Below are positions 6,189-15,298 of a stretch of DNA of 64,000 nucleotides, one piece after another. Within the stretch, counting starts at the first letter, position 1, and the number at the start of each line of letters is the position of its first letter. A program made the translations under genes and the position numbers. The notes under the pieces are model-generated. The model was given only the letters and a program-made list of their open reading frames with translations. It made no database searches and was not told where the DNA came from. The DNA is from Stackebrandtia nassauensis DSM 44728 (GTDB lineage: Bacteria; Actinomycetota; Actinomycetes; Mycobacteriales; Micromonosporaceae): the NCBI RefSeq assembly GCF_000024545.1, contig NC_013947.1:62001-126000 (forward strand), written 5' to 3'.

Positions 6189-9100
6189 GGCTGGTCCACT
6201 GTGGGTTTCACCAGCGGGAAGGGCAGCGTTTGTCGGATGCCGTTGCCGGTCAGCAGCATGACGAGCCGGTCGACGCCGATGCCGAGGCCGCCCGTGGGGG
6301 GCATCGCGTATTCGAGCGCGGCCAGGAAGTCCTCGTCGAGCTCCATTGCCTCCGGGTCGCCGCCCGCTGCCAGTAGCGACTGTTCGGTGAGGCGGCGGCG
6401 CTGCTCGACGGGGTCGATCAGTTCGGAGTAGGCCGTGCCGATCTCGGTGCCGAACGCGACCAGGTCCCAGCGTTCCGCCAGGCGCGGGTCGGTGCGGTGT
6501 TGGCGGGTGAGCGGGGAGACCGAGGTGGGGAAGTCGCTGTAGAACGTTGGGGCGGTGGTGGCGTGTTCTACCAGGCGCTCGTACATCTCGAGGACGATGG
6601 CGCCCTCGTCCCATTGTGGATCTAGGGGGATGTCGGCCGCCTCGCACAGCTGACGGAGCTTGTCGCGGGGTGTGCCCGGGTCGATGTGCTCGCCGAGGGC
6701 GGTGGAGATGGCTTGGTGGATCGGGATGACGGGCCAGTCGGCGGCCAGGTCGATCTCGTGGTCGTCGCGGGTGATGACCGTGGTATCGAAGGCCGCGACG
6801 GCGGCTTGGCGGACCAGTCGCATCGTGAGCTCGCGCATCGTGTTGTAGTCCGCGTAGGACTGGTACGCCTCCAGCATCGTGAACTCGGGGTTGTGCTTGA
6901 ACGAGACGCCCTCGTTGCGGAACGTCCGGCCGAGTTCGAAGACCTTCTCGACGCCGCCGACGCACAGTCGCTTGAGGTACAACTCGGGCGCGATGCGCAG
7001 GTACAGCCGCATGTCGTACGCGTTGATGTGGGTGACGAACGGACGGGCGTTGGCCCCGCCGTGGATCGCCTGCAGGATCGGGGTCTCGACCTCCAGGTAC
7101 CCGTCGTCGTGCAGGCCGGTCCGCAGTGAGTGGATGACGGCGCCGCGGGCTCGCAGGTCGGTGCGGGCCTGGGGGCTGACGATGAGGTCGAGGTGACGCT
7201 GCCGCACCTTGGCCTCCGGGTCGGCCAGGCCGAGGTGCTTGTCCGGCAACGGGTGCAGGCACTTGGCGGTCAGGGTCCACTTCTTCGACAGCACCGACAG
7301 TTCGCCGCGTTTGGAGGTGACGACCTCGCCTTCGACGCCCAGGTGGTCGCCGATGTCGACGGTGTGGCGGAAGTCAGAGTCGCCGACGACCATGACCTGG
7401 AGGTCGCCGGTCCAGTCCCTTATGGTCGCGAAGGACAGTTTCCCGTGGTGGCGCAGCAGCATCACCCGTCCGGCGACCGCGACGAAGCGTCCGGTGTTGG
7501 CGTCGGGCGGCAGGTCCGGGAAGTCGCGGGCGACCTGGCCGCAGGCCAGGGTCCGTTCGAAGCCCACCGGGTACGGTTCGACCCCGGCGTCGCGCAGTCG
7601 GTCCAGTTTGTCCAGCCGGACCCGCATCTGTTCGGGCAGGCGGGTTCTGGGGTCGACGGTCGGGGTGGTGGCTGCTTCGGCGAGTGCCTCGGCCAGGCCG
7701 GGCAGCGGTTTGGCGCGGGCCGCCCGTCCGATGGAGACCCGGGAGATGTCGGCCGACAGGAAGCCCTCGGCGACCGCGGCGGCCAGCCCGACCCGGCCCA
7801 GTGCCCGGCGTTCGCCGTAACACAGGTAGCGGGGTGCCCAATGGGGACGGTATTTGACGTTGGAGCGGTACAGCGACTCCAGTTGCCACCAGCGGGAGAA
7901 GAAGGTCAACAGACGCCGCCACCAGCGCAGGATCGGTCCGGCGCCGATGCGGGCGCCCTCCTCGAAGACGGCGCGGAACATGGCGAAGTTGAGCGAGATC
8001 CGGTCCACGCCCAGGCGTCCGGCCTCGCGGCACAGCGAGGTGACCATGAACTCCATCAGGCCGTTGTCGGCGTCGCGTTCCCGGCGCATCAGGTCCAGCG
8101 ACAGGCCCCGGCGGCCCCAGGGCACGAAGGACAGCATGGCCCGCACCTTGCCGATCCCGTCGATGGCCTCGACCAGCACGTTGTCGGCGTCGTCGGCGTC
8201 GCCGAACCGGGACAGCGCCATCGAGAAGCCGCGTTCGGTCTTGGTGTCGCGCCAGTCGTCGGCGCGTTTGATCGCCGCGGCCATCTCCGATGCGGACAGT
8301 TCGCCGTGGCGGCGGATCCGGGCGGTGTAGCCCGCCCGTTCGATGCGCGCCACCGCCTGCCGGACCGGGCGCATCTCGCGTCCGTCTAGTGTGTACTCGC
8401 GGGGCAGCAGGATCGCCTCGTCGCCGATCTCGCGCACCCGCAGGCCCGCCTGCCGGTACGCGGTGGCGCCCGCCTCGCTGGCGCCCAGCACCGCGGGCAC
8501 CCAGCCGTGGCCGCGCGCCTGCCGCAGCCAGGCATCGATGGCCTTCGGCCAGTCGGCGGGGTCGCCGATCGGGTCGCCTGAGGCCAGACAGACGCCGGTG
8601 ACGGTGCGGTAGGTGACCGCCGCGGTCTCGCCGGGCGCGTAGATCACCGCCTTGTCGCGCCGGGTCGCGAAGTAGCCCAGCGAGTCGTCCTCGCCGTGTG
8701 CGGCCAGCAGCACCCGCAGCCGCACCTCGTCCCAGGCGTTCATGGCGGCGGCCAGCCGCTGCGACTTGAACAGCGTGAACAGCGCCGCCAGCAGCGCCAC
8801 CGCGCCGAACGCGCCCAGCAGCAGGTCGATCCAGCCGGGTGCCACGCCGCTGCGGGTCATCTCGAACCGCAGCGCCCCACCGACGACCTTGTCGAAGGTG
8901 TACTGGAACCGGTCGCCGTGTGTGACCGTGCCGGGGAACATCGACACCAGGCCCCAGCCGATGAGCACGAACATCGCCATCAGCGCGGCCAGCACCCCGA
9001 TCGCCTTCCACAGGCTGCCGCGCCCCACCCGGGCCGGGAACTGCGAGCGGCCCACCAGCAGCAGCACCAGCAAGACGATCGCGATGAACGTGGCCAGCAC

Positions 9101-9511
9101 CAGCCGGGGCACCACGTAACCGGGGGTGTCCTCAACGGAAGCGGGGTCGGCGAACACGAACGCGGGTGCCAGGATCACGATCGTGTTCAGCAGCGCCAGC
9201 AGCACCAGCGTGAGCGAGAAGTAGCCGACCAGGATCCACCAGGCCAGCCGTTTGCGGCGGGCGACAGCGGCGGCGAAGATCGCCAGGAAGGCCGCATAGG
9301 CGAGGTTCGGTGGCGCCGGGATCAGCACCATCTCGACGAACTCGCGCACCTTGACGGTGCGGTCGCGGAACGCGCTGGCGACCGCGGCCAGCGCCACGAT
9401 CAGGGTCAACAGCGCCATCAGCGTGGCCAGCACCGTGGGTATGCGGGCGCGCCAACCACCCGGCGCGGACTTGTTCACCGTCGTCATCGTCCTGCCCCCG
9501 GGCCCGCTCAT
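6185..9511 (-). CDS. lysX: LysX: lysyl-phosphatidylglycerol synthase fused to lysyl-tRNA synthetase
   Basis: A two-function protein of about 1108 residues, close to the mycobacterial LysX length. The N-terminal third has six to seven membrane helices, then an MprF-like DUF2156 domain that moves lysine from Lys-tRNA to phosphatidylglycerol. The C-terminal half is a complete class II lysyl-tRNA synthetase: OB-fold (VAVAGRVMLLRHHGKLSFATI), motif 2 (FRNEGVSFKHNPEFTMLEAY) and motif 3 (GLGIGVDRLVMLL). Lysinylation lowers membrane negative charge and gives resistance to cationic peptides. The ATG at 9511 (or 9487) was chosen because residues before it look non-coding. Three downstream genes follow by ATGA overlaps. 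Confidence 0.92.
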   Translation of the reverse strand: MSGPGGRTMTTVNKSAPGGWRARIPTVLATLMALLTLIVALAAVASAFRDRTVKVREFVEMVLIPAPPNLAYAAFLAIFAAAVARRKRLAWWILVGYFSLTLVLLALLNTIVILAPAFVFADPASVEDTPGYVVPRLVLATFIAIVLLVLLLVGRSQFPARVGRGSLWKAIGVLAALMAMFVLIGWGLVSMFPGTVTHGDRFQYTFDKVVGGALRFEMTRSGVAPGWIDLLLGAFGAVALLAALFTLFKSQRLAAAMNAWDEVRLRVLLAAHGEDDSLGYFATRRDKAVIYAPGETAAVTYRTVTGVCLASGDPIGDPADWPKAIDAWLRQARGHGWVPAVLGASEAGATAYRQAGLRVREIGDEAILLPREYTLDGREMRPVRQAVARIERAGYTARIRRHGELSASEMAAAIKRADDWRDTKTERGFSMALSRFGDADDADNVLVEAIDGIGKVRAMLSFVPWGRRGLSLDLMRRERDADNGLMEFMVTSLCREAGRLGVDRISLNFAMFRAVFEEGARIGAGPILRWWRRLLTFFSRWWQLESLYRSNVKYRPHWAPRYLCYGERRALGRVGLAAAVAEGFLSADISRVSIGRAARAKPLPGLAEALAEAATTPTVDPRTRLPEQMRVRLDKLDRLRDAGVEPYPVGFERTLACGQVARDFPDLPPDANTGRFVAVAGRVMLLRHHGKLSFATIRDWTGDLQVMVVGDSDFRHTVDIGDHLGVEGEVVTSKRGELSVLSKKWTLTAKCLHPLPDKHLGLADPEAKVRQRHLDLIVSPQARTDLRARGAVIHSLRTGLHDDGYLEVETPILQAIHGGANARPFVTHINAYDMRLYLRIAPELYLKRLCVGGVEKVFELGRTFRNEGVSFKHNPEFTMLEAYQSYADYNTMRELTMRLVRQAAVAAFDTTVITRDDHEIDLAADWPVIPIHQAISTALGEHIDPGTPRDKLRQLCEAADIPLDPQWDEGAIVLEMYERLVEHATTAPTFYSDFPTSVSPLTRQHRTDPRLAERWDLVAFGTEIGTAYSELIDPVEQRRRLTEQSLLAAGGDPEAMELDEDFLAALEYAMPPTGGLGIGVDRLVMLLTGNGIRQTLPFPLVKPTVDQP

Positions 9512-9639
9512 GCTGCCATCTTCTATGCCCCTCACCGCTAGAACGGTATATATGGCGACATCTCGATCGCCACTGCCCATCGGCCAGTCGCCCCCGTCGA
9601 CCGGCCAATCCCGGTTGGAGCCGTGGCCGGGAGCGCTGG

Positions 9640-12444
9640 TCAGTACCGTATCGCCTTCGGACGATCCGGTTCGGGAACGGAGATGATGTGGTCGCGTTCG
9701 CCCGCGTCGATCAACTTCAGGTCGAACAGGAGCTTCGCCGCGCGGTCCCACCGCTCACGGGTGAGTTCGGTTTCGCCGAGCGCGTGCCCGGCGTCGGCCA
9801 GCCCCCACAGCGCCTCGGCCTCGTACCGGGTACCCGCCAGCCCGGTCTCGTCGAGCATCGCGGTCGCACGCTCGTAGCAGTCGCGTGCCTCGGTGGGCCG
9901 GTCGGCCAGCTGGTACACGCGGCCGAGCGAGATCATGCCCTCCACCCGGCCTCGTGGCCGTCCCGAGTCCTGCGCGAACGCCAGGACCTTGCGCATCGCC
10001 TCGATGGCGGCGTCGTGCCGACCCGACTCCGCGTGCACATGGCCGAGATGTGAGGTGGCCGAGCCCTCCAGCGCGCGGTCGCCGGTCTCGGCGGCGATGG
10101 CCACCGCGCGGTCGAGATGGTCGGTGGCCTGGTCGAGTTCGCCCATCCACCAGTACATCGTGCCCACACCGACCAGGATCCAGCCTTCCCGTACCCGCCA
10201 GCCCTGCTCGCGTGAGATCGACATGGCGACCTCGAGGTGTCGCAGCGCCTCGTCGTGCTTGCCGGCGACCCGCATCAGCTCGGCGGCGCCGGTGGAGATG
10301 AAGAAGCGCAGATCCGGTTTGGTGACCCATTTCCTGGCCTTGATCCCGAGCTCATGGAGGTCGGCCATGGGCCCGGCGGAACCGCGGATCACCAGTACCG
10401 GGCCCAGAACCGTCACCGTGGTCGCGGTGAAGTCCGGGTCGTCGGTGGCGCCGCCGCCGATGGCCGCCCGGCAGATGGCCAGCAGGTTCGCCGTGTCCGC
10501 CATCGCCCACGCGTAAGCCGACTTGGCGTCCTCGAATCGGACGCCGTGCCGGACGAACTCCTCGGGCACCAGCCCGAGGCGATTGCGCATGCCCGGCTCG
10601 CACACCCCCAGCATGTTCCGTACGGTCCCCAGATAGAACCGGCGTTCCCGTTCGACGCTCGCTCGTCGTTCCGCCGCCGACTCCTCGGCGGTGACCCGCT
10701 CCCGCGCGAACAACCGCATCAGGTCATGCGTGCGGTAGCGACCCGGACCGGCGGGCTCGACCAGGTGCGTGGCGGTCAGTTCGGCCAGTGATCGCTCGGC
10801 GTCCGGTTCGTCCAGCTCGGCCAGTGCCGCGACGTGCCGGGTGGTGAAGTCCGGACCGTCGTGCAGACCCAGCAGCCGGAACACCCGCGCGGCGGATGCG
10901 GAGTCCTCGCACAGCTGCCGGTAGCCCACCGCGAAGCTGGAGCGGATCGCCAGGTCGTCGACCTCCAGTTCGGACAGCCGACGGGTCTCGTCGGCCAGTT
11001 CGTCGGCCAGCGACGCGACCGACCACCGGGGACGCGCCACCAGTCGGGCCGCGCAGATCCGAAGCGCCAGCGGCATTCCGCCGCACCAGCCGAGCAGCCG
11101 TCGCACCGCCTCGGGTTCGGCGGCCACCCGGTCCGTCCCCACCAGGCGTTCCAGCAGCGTGACCGCGTCGGCGTCCGACAGTCCGTCCAGGGCCCGGTTC
11201 ACCGATCCATCCAGTGTGGATAGCGTTCGTCTGCTGGTGATCAGCACCGCGCACCGCGGTTCCGAGGGCAGCAGCGGACGCACCTGGCCGCTGTCGCGGG
11301 CATCGTCCAAGAGGAACAGCATCCGTTTGCCGTTGGTGGCGGTGCGCAGCCGGTTCGCCAGTTCCGCGACCTCGCTGATCCCGTCGTCGCCGCCGACTCC
11401 GAGTGAGCGCAGGAACCGTCGCAGCACTTCGGCCGGTTCCAGCGGTTCCGCGTTCGGGGTGGCGCCCTGCAGGTTCACGTAGAGCTGTCCGTCGGGGAAC
11501 CGTTCGCGCACCAGGTGTCCCAGGTGGATCGCCAGTGCCGACTTGCCGACTCCGCCGCCGCCGTTGATGGACGAGATCACCAGCGGCGTCATCGAATCGG
11601 TGACCAGCAGCTCGGTCAGTTCGGAGACCTCGGCCTCGCGTCCGGTGAAGGTGGCGATGTCGCGGGGCAGCTCGGCGGGACCGGACCGGGTGGCCGACGG
11701 CGGGTCGAGGGCCGGATCGGAGTTGAGGATGGCCTTCTCCAGCTCCCGCAGTCTCGGGGCCGGATCCAGGCCGAGCTGTTCGGCGAACAGCTCGCGTCCA
11801 GCGCGGAACATCTCCAGTGCCTCGGACCGCCGTCCGCAGCGGTACAGCGCCACCATCAGGTGGGCGCGCAGGTTCTCGCGCAACGGGTACCGCTCCACCA
11901 GCTCGGTCAGTTCGGCCAGCACCTCTTCGTGGTTGCCGAGGTCGAGTTCGACGCCGTGGCGCTGCTCGGTGGCGTCCAGGTACAGCTGGTCGAGGCGGGC
12001 GGCCTCGTCGCGCAGGATTCCACAGTCGACCAGATCGCCGAACGCCGGCCCGCGCCACAGTTTCAGCGCCTCGGTGAAACAGCGGGCCGCGATCACGGGG
12101 TCGCGGGAACGCTGGGCCGCGAAGCCGTCGGCGCACAACCGCTCGAACCCGAAGCTGTCTACTTCGGACGGATCGGCGCGCAGCCGGTATCCGCCGTCGT
12201 CGTAGGTGATGCGGTTCGCGTCCCCGAGCAGCCTCCGGAGCTGATGGATGTGCCAGCGCAGCGTCTTGATCGCGGTGTCGGGCACCTTGTCGTCCCAGAT
12301 CGCCCGCGCCAGCACGTCGATGGGCACCGCATCGCCGGCCCGGCTCACCAGGACCGCCAGCAGTACCCGTGCCTTCCTGCCGCGCAGCGGGAGCACGCCC
12401 GATTCGTCGGAGACGCGCAGCGGCCCCAGAGTCTCGAATCTCAC
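9640..12444 (-). CDS. SARP/AfsR-family transcriptional regulator with NB-ARC and TPR
   Basis: A 934-residue regulator starting at GTG. Residues 1-95 form an OmpR-like winged helix (IKTLRWHIHQLRRLLGD). Residues 95-245 form the bacterial transcriptional activator (BTAD) domain. An NB-ARC ATPase follows, with Walker A GGGGVGKSALA (about 295) and Walker B MLFLLDDARD. The C-terminal third contains TPR-like helices (HLDRAVAIAAETGDRALEGSATSHLGHVH). This is the AfsR-type layout of regulators that activate secondary metabolism or envelope genes. lysX lies 128 bp downstream on the same strand, and a divergent type VII-like cluster starts upstream; either may be a target. Confidence 0.9.
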   Translation of the reverse strand: MRFETLGPLRVSDESGVLPLRGRKARVLLAVLVSRAGDAVPIDVLARAIWDDKVPDTAIKTLRWHIHQLRRLLGDANRITYDDGGYRLRADPSEVDSFGFERLCADGFAAQRSRDPVIAARCFTEALKLWRGPAFGDLVDCGILRDEAARLDQLYLDATEQRHGVELDLGNHEEVLAELTELVERYPLRENLRAHLMVALYRCGRRSEALEMFRAGRELFAEQLGLDPAPRLRELEKAILNSDPALDPPSATRSGPAELPRDIATFTGREAEVSELTELLVTDSMTPLVISSINGGGGVGKSALAIHLGHLVRERFPDGQLYVNLQGATPNAEPLEPAEVLRRFLRSLGVGGDDGISEVAELANRLRTATNGKRMLFLLDDARDSGQVRPLLPSEPRCAVLITSRRTLSTLDGSVNRALDGLSDADAVTLLERLVGTDRVAAEPEAVRRLLGWCGGMPLALRICAARLVARPRWSVASLADELADETRRLSELEVDDLAIRSSFAVGYRQLCEDSASAARVFRLLGLHDGPDFTTRHVAALAELDEPDAERSLAELTATHLVEPAGPGRYRTHDLMRLFARERVTAEESAAERRASVERERRFYLGTVRNMLGVCEPGMRNRLGLVPEEFVRHGVRFEDAKSAYAWAMADTANLLAICRAAIGGGATDDPDFTATTVTVLGPVLVIRGSAGPMADLHELGIKARKWVTKPDLRFFISTGAAELMRVAGKHDEALRHLEVAMSISREQGWRVREGWILVGVGTMYWWMGELDQATDHLDRAVAIAAETGDRALEGSATSHLGHVHAESGRHDAAIEAMRKVLAFAQDSGRPRGRVEGMISLGRVYQLADRPTEARDCYERATAMLDETGLAGTRYEAEALWGLADAGHALGETELTRERWDRAAKLLFDLKLIDAGERDHIISVPEPDRPKAIRY

Positions 12445-12468
12445 CGCGGTGCCTCGCCTTCGATCTCA

Positions 12469-12487
12469 CCCCGCCGTATCGGCGGGG
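12469..12487. promoter_or_regulatory. Palindrome between SARP regulator and type VII-like cluster
   Basis: CCCCGCCG (12469-12476) and CGGCGGGG (12480-12487) are perfect arms around TAT. It lies in the divergent promoter region, 25 bp upstream of the regulator start. A second short palindrome, CGGCA-AGTA-TGCCG, follows about 15 bp away. Either may be an operator; no matching factor is known. Confidence 0.35.
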
Positions 12488-12596
12488 CGACATATGTGCG
12501 GCAAGTATGCCGGACGCCGAGCGTCACCAAATCACTACCAAATCGGATCCGGAGAGCATGGGCCACCTCATCAACCATCGAGAAACGGACGAGGCG

Positions 12597-12989
12597 ATGT
12601 CCCTACCAGACGGATCGAAGGGTCCGGTCGACATGCGGACCGACAACGTGTTCGCGTTGGCCGAGGCGTTGCGTGCCGACGCGGAGCGTTTCCGCACCGA
12701 CGCCAACCGGATCATGCGGGAGATCCAGGGCGAGGAGGGCGGAAGTCGTTACTACGGCGCCGATCCCCGTAACGTACCCGCCGCGCAGACCATGAACCGG
12801 CACGACGAGGTCCGCAGGGCGGCCGAGAAGCTGGTGGCCGACGTGGCCGCCGGGTTCACGGGCATGAGCCGCTCCACCCGCGCGGTGATCCACGCGTTCA
12901 GGAACCAGGACGGCCTGAACGCCGCGAAGGTCCGGCGGGTGCGCGACGTGCTGCGGCTGCCCCGTGAACACGGCGAAGGCCCGGTCTAG
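12597..12989 (+). CDS. Small helical protein, first gene of type VII-like cluster
   Basis: About 130 residues, mostly charged helix (NVFALAEALRADAERFRTDANRIMREIQGEE, quoted in part: ALAEALRADAERF). I recognise no domain. ATG 12597 follows GAGG; ATG 12558 behind GGAGAG is an alternative that adds 13 residues. It leads a run of five plus-strand genes resembling ESX substrates and helpers, ending 8 bp before the next ATG. By position it may be a partner or chaperone of the proline-rich protein that follows. Function unknown. Confidence 0.6.
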   Translation: MSLPDGSKGPVDMRTDNVFALAEALRADAERFRTDANRIMREIQGEEGGSRYYGADPRNVPAAQTMNRHDEVRRAAEKLVADVAAGFTGMSRSTRAVIHAFRNQDGLNAAKVRRVRDVLRLPREHGEGPV

Positions 12990-12997
12990 GAGGCGTC

Positions 12998-14455
12998 ATG
13001 GGTGAATTCGACGCGTACGACATCGACGAGCTCGCCGAGATGGTGAGTAGGGACCGTCCCGGCGGGCTCTTCGATCAGGCCGCCGGATGGCGGAAGCTGC
13101 ACCGGTTGCTGGACGGGTACGCGACCCGGCTGAGCGAGCGGCTGGACCAGGCCCGGCCGTCCTGGGCGGGTGCCGCCGCCGATGTCTACTTCGCCGAGTT
13201 GAGGGCGCGGCACGACGAACTGCGGTGGGCGTCCGACACGGCCGACTTCAACGCCAGCGCCTGGGACCGGATCGCGAGCAACGCCGCCAGGTCGCAGGGC
13301 GAGGTCCTGCGGATCCAGCAGGAGTGGCGCGACGTGGATGGCTCCGAGCCCACCGACGGCACGGAGTCCCGGCTTCGGGAGGAGCGGCGCCGGTCCTACG
13401 ACGAGGCGGCGCGTGCCGTCATGGACGAGGTGTCCGGCGACAACGACCTGAGCCGCGCGGCCATGGCGGACCATCACCAGTTCACGCCGATGCCGGGCGT
13501 CGACCTGCCCGAGGACCACCCCGTCGAGCCCAGGGACCCCGGCGAGCCCCGGGGCCCGGTGAACCCGCGGGACCCGCGGGACCCGGTGAACCCGCCGTCT
13601 GGACGCGGACCCGAGCTACAGGGCCCCGGCGGCGCGCCACCCGCGCCCCAGCCAGCTTCGGTGCTGCCACCCGATCCGGGCCCGGCACCCGGCCCTCGGC
13701 CGGTCCCGGTTCCCACACCGACCCCGGTGCCGGGACCTCGACCCACACCCGTTCCCCGTCCGGGGCCGGGTTCTGGTCCGGGCCCGAAGCCGACGCCCGC
13801 GCCCCGGCCCGGCCTCGGGCCGCGTCCGACGCCGACCCCGGCACCCCGACCGGGTGTGACGCCCCGACCGGTACCGGGCACCCGGCCGACCCCTCGGCCG
13901 CCGGGCCCCACGGTGCGTCCGGTGATCGGCTCCCGCCCCGGCACCAACGTTCCCGGACCGGGCACCCGGGTCCCGGGTTCGCTGACCCGTCCGGTGATCG
14001 GCTCCCGCCCGGCCGTGGGCGGCACCGAAGCCCCCAAGGCCCTGATCGGCAAGGACGGCGTGGCCGGTCGCCGCGGCACCGGCGCCACCCCCGGCGTCCG
14101 TTCGTCCACATCGCACTTCGGCGGCGGCGGACTCAACCGTCCGGTCGTGGGCTCCTCGCGAGCCAAGCCCGCCAGCGGCGCCGCGCCGGGCCCCGGTGGC
14201 CGCGTCGGACGGCGGCGCGGCGATGACGAGACGAACCACGGTGACGGACCGCTGGGCGAGTTCTGGACTCCCGGACGCACGGTGCCGTCGGTGATCACCA
14301 GCCGCCCGACCGTCGAGCACGATCCGGGGCCGGTCTCACAACTGGGCCGCCGCAGGCCCCGGGCCGAGACGACGCCCGACGAGGAGACGCTGTGGAGCCC
14401 ACCGATGTCCCACCAGGAAGGTTTATCCAGAAAGGACGCAGAACGATGGATCTGA
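12998..14455 (+). CDS. WXG/PPE-like protein with long proline-rich C-terminus
   Basis: A 485-residue protein behind an ideal AGGAGG site. The N-terminal 170 residues are helical and carry ARPSWAGAAADVYFAEL, a W-x-G turn between helices as in ESX/PPE substrates. A later RRSYDEAARAVMDE contains a tyrosine followed by acidic residues like the YxxxD/E export signal. Residues from about 170 are proline/arginine/glycine repeats (PVPTPTPVPGPRPTPVPRPG type), including three copies of RPVIGSRP-like text. The repeats may span the cell wall or be intrinsically disordered. It overlaps the next gene by 10 bp. Export through a type VII system elsewhere in the genome is inferred. Confidence 0.7.
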   Translation: MGEFDAYDIDELAEMVSRDRPGGLFDQAAGWRKLHRLLDGYATRLSERLDQARPSWAGAAADVYFAELRARHDELRWASDTADFNASAWDRIASNAARSQGEVLRIQQEWRDVDGSEPTDGTESRLREERRRSYDEAARAVMDEVSGDNDLSRAAMADHHQFTPMPGVDLPEDHPVEPRDPGEPRGPVNPRDPRDPVNPPSGRGPELQGPGGAPPAPQPASVLPPDPGPAPGPRPVPVPTPTPVPGPRPTPVPRPGPGSGPGPKPTPAPRPGLGPRPTPTPAPRPGVTPRPVPGTRPTPRPPGPTVRPVIGSRPGTNVPGPGTRVPGSLTRPVIGSRPAVGGTEAPKALIGKDGVAGRRGTGATPGVRSSTSHFGGGGLNRPVVGSSRAKPASGAAPGPGGRVGRRRGDDETNHGDGPLGEFWTPGRTVPSVITSRPTVEHDPGPVSQLGRRRPRAETTPDEETLWSPPMSHQEGLSRKDAERWI

Positions 14456-14973
14456 CATTGGAGCGGCTGAACGTCATGGCGACGTCTCCCGACAAATCCG
14501 TCCAGGCGCGGATGTCGAACGCCGCGGGTCTTCAGGTCAAGCTGGAGCCCGGCACCGTCGACAGGCACACCGAACGTTCGCTGGGCACCCAGCTCACCGC
14601 CGCCGTCAACGGAGCGATCACCGGTTACCGGAAGGGAGCGGCCAAGGCGTTCGGCGTGTTGCGCGCGCAGTGGGGCATGCCGAGCCGGTCGGACGCCGAC
14701 CCCGAACTCCAGGACGAACCCCAGACCGTGACGACATCCGGCGCCGGGAACGTCTCGGTGCGCATGCGCGGGGAGACCGTGACCGCGGTCGGCCTGCACC
14801 CCGGCACGCTGCGGCGGATCTCCGAACCCGAGCTCCTCGACGAGTTGCGGGACGCGTTGTTGTCCGCCATGACCCGTCACGCCGAGCTGATCACGGCCAA
14901 GTCCCGAACCACCGCAACAGCGACCCCCCGTCCACTGGAAAGGACAGCCTCATGGCGGACGACATCGAAGTAG
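14446..14973 (+). CDS. YbaB/EbfC-like protein
   Basis: A 175-residue protein starting inside the 3' end of the previous gene, behind AAAGGA nine bases upstream. The core GAGNVSVRMRGETVTAVGL and ISEPELLDELRDALLSAM matches the YbaB/EbfC fold (beta-hairpin plus helix), which binds nucleic acid in its founding members. YbaB-like genes recur in actinobacterial ESX loci (EspL type). The start MDLTLERLNVM is preferred over an upstream frame extension. It overlaps the next gene by 22 bp, so the cluster is tightly coupled. Confidence 0.65.
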   Translation: MDLTLERLNVMATSPDKSVQARMSNAAGLQVKLEPGTVDRHTERSLGTQLTAAVNGAITGYRKGAAKAFGVLRAQWGMPSRSDADPELQDEPQTVTTSGAGNVSVRMRGETVTAVGLHPGTLRRISEPELLDELRDALLSAMTRHAELITAKSRTTATATPRPLERTASWRTTSK

Positions 14974-15281
14974 TGCTCACGAACCTGAACCGCATCGCCC
15001 GCAACGAGCTGCCCCCGATAATCACGAACACCTCCACCGCGTCCCAGGAGATCAAGTCCGGTCTCGAGGGCATCGAGCCCGCGTTCGACGGAGACGTCTT
15101 CGGGCCCACCCTCGAAGCGTTCCAGTCCACGGTGACCAGCGTCTGCGCTGAGCTGGACAAGGCGAACGAACGTGTCAAGGACACCGTTCACGCGGTGATC
15201 GAGGTGCTGGGCGCCTACCGCGCCGTCGATGGAGCGAACGCGCGAAGCATCACGGCGACCACTTCCCCTGTCGGCGAATAA
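14952..15281 (+). CDS. Small helical protein of type VII-like cluster
   Basis: A 109-residue acidic protein, MADDIEVVLTNLNRIARNE at the start, predicted as two to three long helices without a clear W-x-G. Its size and position suggest an ESX-associated (EspC/DUF2580-like) protein, but I cannot assign a family. The ATG at 14952 has AAAGGA upstream and lies inside the preceding gene. The next gene starts 18 bp downstream. Confidence 0.6.
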   Translation: MADDIEVVLTNLNRIARNELPPIITNTSTASQEIKSGLEGIEPAFDGDVFGPTLEAFQSTVTSVCAELDKANERVKDTVHAVIEVLGAYRAVDGANARSITATTSPVGE

Positions 15282-15298
15282 CCATCACGGAGACCACC

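Noticed and set aside
4992-6431. Plus-strand open frame of about 480 codons across the lysX/DUF998 junction
   Set aside because: It exists because the repetitive segment has no stops in several frames. The minus-strand DUF998-like gene has membrane helices and a coupled start; the plus-strand product has no protein-like pattern.
13474-14880. Minus-strand frame of 468 codons opposite the proline-rich protein
   Set aside because: It is the complement of PxP repeats and reads as Gly/Val/Arg repeats without a ribosome site; the plus-strand genes have good starts and overlaps.
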